NCBI GenBank assembly: GCA_944383945.1
Contig: CALWRL010000036.1
Location: forward strand, 1 to 7,292
DNA: 7,292 bases
Reading direction: 5' to 3'
From: an uncultured Clostridia bacterium
GTDB taxonomy: Bacteria; Bacillota; Clostridia; Christensenellales; UBA1242
Shown: positions 1 through 5,420 of the stretch, piece by piece
Numbering within the stretch: position 1 is the stretch's first letter
Layout: each line of letters opens with the position of its first letter
Position numbers and translations under genes: made by a program
Notes under the pieces: generated by a model
Seen by the model: the letters and a program-made list of their open reading frames with translations, nothing else
Told to the model about the DNA's origin: nothing
The model's database searches: none

Positions 1-3000
1 GCTTGGAACTTTTGTTTGCTTTATAATTATTGCTGGATTAATAACTGTTCCAATATCTAGTGCGCTTGCAAACATGGATATATCTGGATTAAATTGGGTT
101 GTTGAGGGGCAAGTTGTTAAAACATTGCCAGAAGGAATTAAATCTTTAATACTTTCAAGCGAACAATTTAGTCAAGCTGTTAACGAAATGCCATCAACTA
201 TGAAATTAATTGAAGGTTTACCAACTGCAATAATTTCAATGGTTGTTTTTATGATTTTGGTTTTAGTTTTTACTTTTTTAAGCTGGATAGTTTATGTAAT
301 AATAGAAAAATATGCTTTAAAGCAAAGTAGATTAGAAAGAAAATACAAGCAAATAGAGAAAAAAAGAAAAAAGCAAAATTCTGCTCAATTAATTAAACCA
401 GACACAACACAAATAATTCTTCCAAAGAAAAAAAAGTATAGATGGCTTGGTGCTGGGGTTGGAGCAATTTGTGGATTTTTGTTTATCTTTTGTTTTCTAG
501 TTCCTGTTTCATCTTTAACATCAACAATTTCAGAAATTTCTTCTAGCTCCTATGTTTCCGCAGAAGAAAATTCTGATAACAATAATAATAATGATATTTT
601 ATCTCAAACAAGTTCCGATTTATTAAATTATTATTTAGGCGAAGAAACAATTTCTTTAGTAAATTCATATAGCCAAAGCGTTCCAGGAAAAATTTTAACC
701 TTGGGCGGGTTTGATGACGTTATTTTAGATGCTATAACTTCAATTAATGTTAATAATGAAAAAATAGCTTTTAGATCCGACTTTTTAAAAATTGCAAAAA
801 CTTATGACGAATTGGTTTTATTAGTTGAAAAAATTGGTTTATACGAAAATTATTCAATGATTGAATTCGATAAAATTGAAAGCATTGTTAATAAAATTTT
901 TGATTTAGGTTTATTTAAAGCTTTGGCAGAAGAAGCTGTTCCATATTCTTTAACTTACCTATATGATTCTTCAAGTTTTGTTAATTTTAAATATAACGAA
1001 CAAGTTAAAAATTCAATCGATAAAATAATCAACAATTTAAAGCTTAGCAAATATGGTTTTGTAAAAACTCTTCATTCCGATGTTTTGTCTGTATTAAACA
1101 TTTGTCAATCTGCATGCGAAATAGGATTGGTCGATAACCTTGTTGGTGGTGTTAGAGATATTTCAACAATATTAAACTCGTTAATTAAAGAAAACAATAA
1201 ATTAATAACAAGTGTTGCCAACAATGTAACATCTTCTTATTCTTTAAAAACTTTGCTAACCGAAGGAATTAACATTGGTTTTACTTGGGTTGAGGATAAA
1301 ACAAACAACGAATTGTATTTAGGCAAAATAAAAGAAAATTTGATTGATTGGAATAAAACAGCAGATTCATTGAAATCAATTGTTGTTAATGCGGTTGAAG
1401 CGTTTAATATTTTAGATAATTATGGTTTTAAAAATATTGTAGATAATCCTAAAATAATTGTTTCTAACGAATTTGAAACATCGGATTTTAATTTGTTGGT
1501 AGATTTGTTAGCAAAACAGTTAGAATTAATTAAATCTAGTCCATTGTTTGTTTCACAAGAATACAATGTTTATAATCAATTTATAGATTATCTTTCTGCA
1601 AAAGAACCTTATAGTAATTTGATTGATGCAAATATTTATAAGCAAATTAATATAGAACAAGAAATTAATTCAATAAAAGATTCTATTGTTTTGCTCAAAG
1701 ATAAAGAAATCTTAAATTACTTGTTTAACAATAAAATTTATATTGATGAGCTGTGTGATCTTCTTGTAAAAAATGATGGTAGTTTAGAAAACACTTACAT
1801 TCCAGAAATATTAAAGCCTATTTTAGATTCTAAACTTTCTCAAAAACCAATAAAATATGCTCTTGAACTAGCAAATAAAAACATGGACACTTTACGAAAA
1901 GAAATTGGTAAAGAAGTTGTTGATATAAATTTATCAAATTTCACATATTTAAGCGCATCTGATAAAGAGCAAATAATTATTCTTTTAAACAACTTTGTTA
2001 AAATGGTTTCGGTAACGGGCTTTGAAAATTTTTACAGTAACACTTTAAATTACATTTTCAATTTAAATAATCCTACTTCATCAGGAAAACTTAATTCAGA
2101 TTATTTTGTTGATGTTATTGTTCCTCTTTCAAAAATATCAATATTAAACGAAACATATAAATCAATTTTCTTAGCAATAAACAATTCGGAATACGGTGAA
2201 TACTTTAACACAAGCGAAGCTGGTGAAGATAATTTTGATTGGTCATATGAATTAGAAAAATTAAACGCAATTTTATCAATTTTAGAAAAAGAACACAATG
2301 GAACTTCAATTGTTAAAATGGTTTTTCCTAACATGAAGTTAGAAAAAGTAACAATAACAAACGAATTGATTTCTAAAATATTTGATAACTTAAAACTTCC
2401 ATTATACGAAACAATGCCAGAAACATCATCAATTCAAATATTTGTTGAAAATTTATACGATAGTAAAATTTTAAAACAAACTTTAGTTTACATTTTAAAT
2501 GTTTTAAATGAGCAAATTGCAAACATAATTTCAACTGAAACAAATTCCGTTACACTTTCTAAATTAACTTTAGAAGATTTAACACCTTCACAAGAACAAC
2601 ACATTGTTTTAGTTTTTGAAAGTTTAGCAGATTGTTTCAATGTATTATCAAAAGATTCATTTAAAATAGATGAAATGACAGATGAAGAAATTGTTTTGGT
2701 TGGTTCTTTCTTTAATAAATTAAAAGAGAATGCTTATGATTATAAAGATGGAAAACCAAATCCAAATTGTGTTTTAAGTCAAGATGGAAAAACTGTTGTT
2801 AATGGTGGAATTTTTGCAGAACTTTATATATCATTTATAAACTATGCAAAACAAACATTCGATTTTTCTGGCGAAATTTCATATGGTGAAATTGAATGGA
2901 TAAACTTTTTAAAAACAGCAAAAAAACTTTCTGAGATATCCAAAGAAAACGGAAATATTCTAGATGTTATTTCAGATCCTAATAGCGATGTAAATTTAGC

Positions 3001-3481
3001 CGATGGTTTAGAAATTATTGGAGTTGATAAAGAAACAACCGACAAAATTAATAATATTCAAGATTCTTTTAAAGACCTTAATTCACCAGATAACTTTAAA
3101 GATTTATCAAATTCGCTTGGAAGCTTAACACAAGATGATGCAAATAAAATTATAGACGCAGTTAAAACCTCAACAGGTTACGACATTTCTTCTTCAATAG
3201 ATGTTTCGTATTTAACATTAGAAAAAAATGTTAGCAACAGAATAAACTTCTTAATGACAAACTTTGTTGAAGGAAAAATTTTAGGCATAACCGATTCTAA
3301 CATAAATGATTCACTTAAAGATTTGTGTTGCGGTGCAAAAATAGTTTTACAAAAAGCAGTTGCAAACGGAATTAAATTAAATTGCAATTTATCAGGCGGG
3401 CTAAGCGAACTATTTGAAAAAATTGATTTAGCAACAACAAACATAGAAATAAGAAATCTTGTAAAAGCGCTTTTTGAGTAA
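1..3481 (+). CDS. Very large CvpA-like membrane protein with a long extracytoplasmic helical region (5' partial)
   Basis: I do not recognise the whole protein. The frame is open to the left window edge (first full codon at base 2), so the ATG at 74 is probably internal: the 24 codons before it encode a hydrophobic helix. Numbering from that Met, further membrane helices lie at about 51-77 and 124-147. The loop between them (78-123) is rich in Lys/Arg (for example IEKKRKK) and so cytoplasmic, which places the C-terminal ~985 residues outside the membrane. The helix order, and especially the Gly-rich third helix (YRWLGAGVGAICGFLF), resemble CvpA/colicin V production family proteins; this is a by-eye match. 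Family members are usually short (roughly 160-200 residues), so the C-terminal extension is extraordinary. After a Ser/Asn-rich linker (about 155-175, with five Asn in a row) it is Leu/Ile/Asn/Lys-rich, predicted helical, and appears built of ~100-residue repeats. It ends in TAA 32 bp before rsmH with no terminator between, so co-transcription is likely. No enzymatic motif is visible; a scaffold or division/envelope role is inference from position only. Confidence 0.85.
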   Translation, partial: LGTFVCFIIIAGLITVPISSALANMDISGLNWVVEGQVVKTLPEGIKSLILSSEQFSQAVNEMPSTMKLIEGLPTAIISMVVFMILVLVFTFLSWIVYVIIEKYALKQSRLERKYKQIEKKRKKQNSAQLIKPDTTQIILPKKKKYRWLGAGVGAICGFLFIFCFLVPVSSLTSTISEISSSSYVSAEENSDNNNNNDILSQTSSDLLNYYLGEETISLVNSYSQSVPGKILTLGGFDDVILDAITSINVNNEKIAFRSDFLKIAKTYDELVLLVEKIGLYENYSMIEFDKIESIVNKIFDLGLFKALAEEAVPYSLTYLYDSSSFVNFKYNEQVKNSIDKIINNLKLSKYGFVKTLHSDVLSVLNICQSACEIGLVDNLVGGVRDISTILNSLIKENNKLITSVANNVTSSYSLKTLLTEGINIGFTWVEDKTNNELYLGKIKENLIDWNKTADSLKSIVVNAVEAFNILDNYGFKNIVDNPKIIVSNEFETSDFNLLVDLLAKQLELIKSSPLFVSQEYNVYNQFIDYLSAKEPYSNLIDANIYKQINIEQEINSIKDSIVLLKDKEILNYLFNNKIYIDELCDLLVKNDGSLENTYIPEILKPILDSKLSQKPIKYALELANKNMDTLRKEIGKEVVDINLSNFTYLSASDKEQIIILLNNFVKMVSVTGFENFYSNTLNYIFNLNNPTSSGKLNSDYFVDVIVPLSKISILNETYKSIFLAINNSEYGEYFNTSEAGEDNFDWSYELEKLNAILSILEKEHNGTSIVKMVFPNMKLEKVTITNELISKIFDNLKLPLYETMPETSSIQIFVENLYDSKILKQTLVYILNVLNEQIANIISTETNSVTLSKLTLEDLTPSQEQHIVLVFESLADCFNVLSKDSFKIDEMTDEEIVLVGSFFNKLKENAYDYKDGKPNPNCVLSQDGKTVVNGGIFAELYISFINYAKQTFDFSGEISYGEIEWINFLKTAKKLSEISKENGNILDVISDPNSDVNLADGLEIIGVDKETTDKINNIQDSFKDLNSPDNFKDLSNSLGSLTQDDANKIIDAVKTSTGYDISSSIDVSYLTLEKNVSNRINFLMTNFVEGKILGITDSNINDSLKDLCCGAKIVLQKAVANGIKLNCNLSGGLSELFEKIDLATTNIEIRNLVKALFE
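776..3208 (+). repeat. About eight degenerate ~100-residue helical repeats within the large membrane protein
   Basis: This is a protein-level repeat; the DNA copies have diverged. Numbering from Met at base 74, each unit opens with a helix anchored near residues 238, 338, 433, 534, 634, 730, 844 and 946, giving spacings of 100, 95, 101, 100, 96, 114 and 102. In several units that helix ends in Gly-[Leu/Phe] followed closely by Asn: IGLYEN (G255), IGLVDN (G351), YGFKN (G451), TGFEN (G649). A second helix of the form x-[Asp/Asn]-x-[Leu/Ile]-x-x-[Leu/Ile]-[Leu/Val/Phe] then follows in most units: FDKIESIVNKIFDL, TSDFNLLVDLL, YIDELCDLLV, TNELISKIFDNL. Units 1 and 8 share FLKIAK/FLKTAK. Units 5 and 7 share an Glu-Gln-(x)-Ile opening. 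Units 4 and 6-8 match less well, and the alignment was made by eye. Confidence 0.55.
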
Positions 3482-3499
3482 TAATTTAATAATATAAAT

Positions 3500-3504
3500 A
3501 AGGA
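3500..3504 (+). promoter_or_regulatory. Ribosome binding site of rsmH
   Basis: AAGGA lies nine bases before the ATG at 3514 and fixes that start. The 32-bp gap holds only this site and AT-rich sequence. I see no terminator and no well-spaced promoter in it, consistent with read-through from the large gene upstream. Confidence 0.75.
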
Positions 3505-3513
3505 TTAATACAA

Positions 3514-4485
3514 ATGAAAGAAGAATTTTCACATATTCCTGTTTTGCTTAATGAAGTTGTAGAAAACTTAAACATAAAACCTAATGGAATTTATGTTGAT
3601 TGCACATTGGGTGGAGCAGGCCATTCCTCTGAAATAGTAAAAAAACTAAAGAAAGGTATTTTAATTGGTTTTGATAAAGACATCAATGCTATTTTAGCTT
3701 CAAAAGAAAAACTCTCTAAAATTTCTTATGTAACAATTAATAGCGAAGAGAATATAAAAAACGGTTGTTTACTTGTTAATGATGATTTTAAAAATGCACC
3801 GAAAATTTTAAAAGAAATAGGAATTGAAAAAATAGATGGTGTTTTAATGGACCTTGGTGTTAGTTCTTATCAAATAGACACAGCAGAAAGAGGTTTTAGT
3901 TACAGATTAGATGGAATTCTAGATATGAGAATGAACACATCTCAATCATTAACAGCAAAGGATATTGTTAACACTTACAGTGAAGAAGAATTAGTTAATA
4001 TTTTTAAAACTTATGGCGAAGAAGAATTTTCACATAGCATTGCAAAAAACATAGTTAAACAGCGTCAAATTGCACCAATTGAAACAACATTGCAGTTGAA
4101 TGAAATAGTTGAAAACAGCATGCCAAAAAAAGTTGTTTTTTCGCGTGGTGGTGCATCAAAAAAAGTTTTTCAAGCGTTGCGCATAGTTGTTAATAGCGAA
4201 TTGGAAGATCTTTCTAAAACGATAGAAAGTTTTGTTGATATGTTAAATGAAAATGGAAGAATTTGTATAATATCTTTTCATTCGTTAGAAGATAGAATTG
4301 TTAAATCAACATTTAAAGATTTAAGTTTAAATTGCATTTGCCCTCCAAACTTTCCAAAATGTGTTTGCAACCACAAAGCAAAAATAAAACTAATAACAAA
4401 AAAACCTATAATTGCTTCAAGCGAAGAACTAAAAAACAATTCTAGAAGCAGTTGCGCAAAATTAAGAATTGCAGAAAAAATATAA
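3514..4485 (+). CDS. rsmH: 16S rRNA (cytosine(1402)-N(4))-methyltransferase RsmH (MraW)
   Basis: RsmH is a cytoplasmic SAM-dependent enzyme that methylates N4 of C1402 in the decoding centre of 16S rRNA. It is a standard passenger of the dcw cluster. The 323-residue length is normal for the family and the protein looks intact. Visible landmarks in order: the N-terminal HIPVLLNEVV (7-16); the SAM-binding loop VDCTLGGAGHS (28-38); DGVLMDLGVSS (108-118); ERGFSYRLDGILDMRM (125-140); SFHSLEDRIVK (254-264). The C-terminal region has four Cys (274, 276, 283, 285) in CICPPNFPKCVC, as in many Firmicutes homologues, and ends with the AKLR signature (315-318). The start is supported by AAGGA nine bases upstream. 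The neighbours (a membrane protein in the ftsL slot, then a septal PBP) match the classic order. Here a giant membrane gene precedes rsmH instead of mraZ. Confidence 0.98.
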   Translation: MKEEFSHIPVLLNEVVENLNIKPNGIYVDCTLGGAGHSSEIVKKLKKGILIGFDKDINAILASKEKLSKISYVTINSEENIKNGCLLVNDDFKNAPKILKEIGIEKIDGVLMDLGVSSYQIDTAERGFSYRLDGILDMRMNTSQSLTAKDIVNTYSEEELVNIFKTYGEEEFSHSIAKNIVKQRQIAPIETTLQLNEIVENSMPKKVVFSRGGASKKVFQALRIVVNSELEDLSKTIESFVDMLNENGRICIISFHSLEDRIVKSTFKDLSLNCICPPNFPKCVCNHKAKIKLITKKPIIASSEELKNNSRSSCAKLRIAEKI

Positions 4486-4491
4486 TTTTAC

Positions 4492-4520
4492 TTGAAAAAT
4501 TATAAGTAATGAAGTATATT
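4492..4520 (+). promoter_or_regulatory. Possible sigma-A-type promoter before the FtsL-like gene
   Basis: TTGAAA (4492-4497) and TATATT (4515-4520) are separated by 17 bp, each one mismatch from the vegetative consensus. The predicted start of transcription would fall close to the second in-frame ATG at 4527, giving a leaderless or nearly leaderless message. In DNA this AT-rich such pairs arise often by chance, so this is only a candidate. Confidence 0.25.
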
Positions 4521-5372
4521 AAGTTTATGGAATTAAAAAAAGAACCTGTATCAAATGTTGCAATTTTAGAAAAAGTTGAGGAAACACCAAGTTCCCTTAA
4601 TTCTGTTTTAGAAGAAAAAAAAGTTGAAACAGATGAAAAGAAAGAAAGTGCTAAAAAAACTCTTTTCACCAACACTCCAACTCAATATATGGAAAATTTA
4701 AAAAAGAATTTTGATAAAACAGAAACTAAGCAAGAACAAAAAAACAAACAAGTAACTCCTAAAATTCAATTTAAGGCAGCCGAAACTTTTTTTTCCGAAT
4801 CTAAAGAACCAAAGAAAAAACAAACACCTGGTCAGGTTTCATTTTCAAATTATTACAACAAAGATTTTGAAGAAGAAATAAAACCGCAAACATCAACGCA
4901 AGAAGAAACAGAAATTAAATATGAAGAATCAAATTTAATTAGTCTTTCTGTTGAAAAATATAACGAAGAAGAAATAAAAGAAAATTCAGAAGAAAATATT
5001 GAAACTGATTCTGAAAATAAAAACAAAAGAAAAGCAAAATTTAAAACACGATTAAAAATAATTTGTTTTGGAACTGTTGCAGTTTTAGTTTGCATGATGG
5101 GTTGGGCAATTTATAACGCTGTTGAAATAAAAACACTAACCGAGGAAATGGAGCAAGCAAACAAAATATATTCGGTTAATGTTGTAACTCACATAAGCAA
5201 TATTTCAAAAGCAGATGATTTAACTAATCCAGACAGTATTTTTAATTTATCTGCTTTATCCGATGCAGAAGTAATTCCTTTAACTCCTTCGCCACAAGAG
5301 CCTATTGAATACAGCGTTAAGAGCAATTGGTTTGATAGATTTTGCAATTGGCTTTCAAATTTATTTAATTAA
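4509..5372 (+). CDS. Bitopic membrane protein in the ftsL position, with a long Lys/Glu-rich cytoplasmic tail
   Basis: The family cannot be read from sequence; position between rsmH and the septal PBP, plus single-span topology, suggest an FtsL-type divisome subunit. Residues 1-182 are charged, low in complexity and probably disordered. A basic stretch (171-183, KNKRKAKFKTRLK) precedes the only membrane helix (about 183-203), giving N-in/C-out topology as in FtsL. The outer part is only ~84 residues: a short possible coiled coil (about 205-232), an acidic/Pro linker, and a C-terminal amphipathic helix (SNWFDRFCNWLSNLFN, 272-287). Typical FtsL is near 100-120 residues with a short cytoplasmic tail and a longer coiled coil, so both ends are unusual here. 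The tail carries a recurring Thr-Pro/aromatic motif. The start is uncertain: ATG 4509 and in-frame ATG 4527 both lack a clear Shine-Dalgarno, unlike the genes on each side. Translation may depend on coupling to rsmH, whose stop is 23 bp upstream. It could also be an unrelated membrane protein occupying this slot. Confidence 0.85.
   Translation: MKYIKFMELKKEPVSNVAILEKVEETPSSLNSVLEEKKVETDEKKESAKKTLFTNTPTQYMENLKKNFDKTETKQEQKNKQVTPKIQFKAAETFFSESKEPKKKQTPGQVSFSNYYNKDFEEEIKPQTSTQEETEIKYEESNLISLSVEKYNEEEIKENSEENIETDSENKNKRKAKFKTRLKIICFGTVAVLVCMMGWAIYNAVEIKTLTEEMEQANKIYSVNVVTHISNISKADDLTNPDSIFNLSALSDAEVIPLTPSPQEPIEYSVKSNWFDRFCNWLSNLFN
4674..4868 (+). repeat. Three-copy Thr-Pro/aromatic short motif in the cytoplasmic tail of the FtsL-like protein
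   Basis: Three segments share the order Thr-Pro, a nearby Gln, an aromatic residue 4-6 after Thr, then Phe 12-14 after Thr: TPTQYMENLKKNFDK (from T56), TPKIQFKAAETFFSE (from T83) and TPGQVSFSNYYNKDFEE (from T106). Spacings are 27 and 23 residues. A weaker fourth copy (TPSSLNSVLEE, from T26) has aliphatic residues in place of the aromatics. The rest of the tail is nearly free of aromatics, so these stand out as possible docking motifs. This is a by-eye pattern and no partner is known. Confidence 0.4.
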
Positions 5373-5400
5373 CATAAAGTAACGCTTCCTTAAATAAATT
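5358..5400 (+). promoter_or_regulatory. Possible alternative RNA helix competing with the ftsL-ftsI hairpin
   Basis: Bases 5358-5368, in the last codons of the FtsL-like gene, are perfectly complementary to 5390-5400 (11 A-U pairs, 21-base loop). Those partner bases form the loop and upper stem of the terminator-like hairpin, so the two folds conflict. The helix is all A-U and lies in AT-rich sequence, so it may be weak or accidental. Confidence 0.2.
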
Positions 5401-5420
5401 ATTTTAGGAGCGTTTTTTTT
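5381..5420 (+). terminator. Terminator-like hairpin with U-tract between the FtsL-like gene and the PBP gene
   Basis: AACGCTTCCT (5381-5390) pairs with AGGAGCGTT (5406-5414): nine base pairs with one bulged T. Beyond a T-T mismatch the stem continues for four A-T pairs (5392-5395 with 5401-5404) to a five-base loop. Eight consecutive T follow (5413-5420), so the form is that of an intrinsic terminator. It lies inside an expected operon and its 3' arm contains the ribosome binding site of the next gene, so it may be a partial terminator, an attenuator or a translational lock. Which one cannot be decided from sequence. Confidence 0.7.
5406..5410 (+). promoter_or_regulatory. Ribosome binding site of the PBP gene, buried in a hairpin stem
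   Basis: AGGAG (within TTAGGAG) lies ten bases before the ATG at 5421, slightly longer than usual spacing, and supports that start. All five bases pair in the 3' arm of the hairpin at 5381-5414, so the site should be inaccessible unless the hairpin is opened. Confidence 0.75.

Noticed and set aside
577..597. AAT-rich trinucleotide run coding for five Asn, as a microsatellite or phase-variation tract
   Set aside because: The run is short and imperfect (one AAC, flanked by GAT). A change in copy number would keep the frame, so it is better read as a flexible linker.
2101..3444. Three reverse-strand open frames (2101-2334, 2842-3045, 3178-3444)
   Set aside because: They lie fully inside the large membrane protein gene on the opposite strand, are short, and resemble no known family.
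3463..3475. Palindrome AAAAGCGCTTTT followed by one more T at the end of the large gene, as a possible terminator
   Set aside because: A hairpin would have only four A-T pairs around a GCGC loop, and the T-run is short. It falls inside the last codons and is too weak to call.
3474..3498. TTGAGT and TATAAA as a promoter for rsmH
   Set aside because: The spacing is 13 bp, too short, and transcription would begin in the ribosome binding site.
4442..5095. Reverse-strand open frames at 4442-4675 and 4853-5095
   Set aside because: They are antisense to the Lys/Glu-rich tail; long Phe/Ser runs are what the complement of GAA/AAA-rich coding DNA gives.
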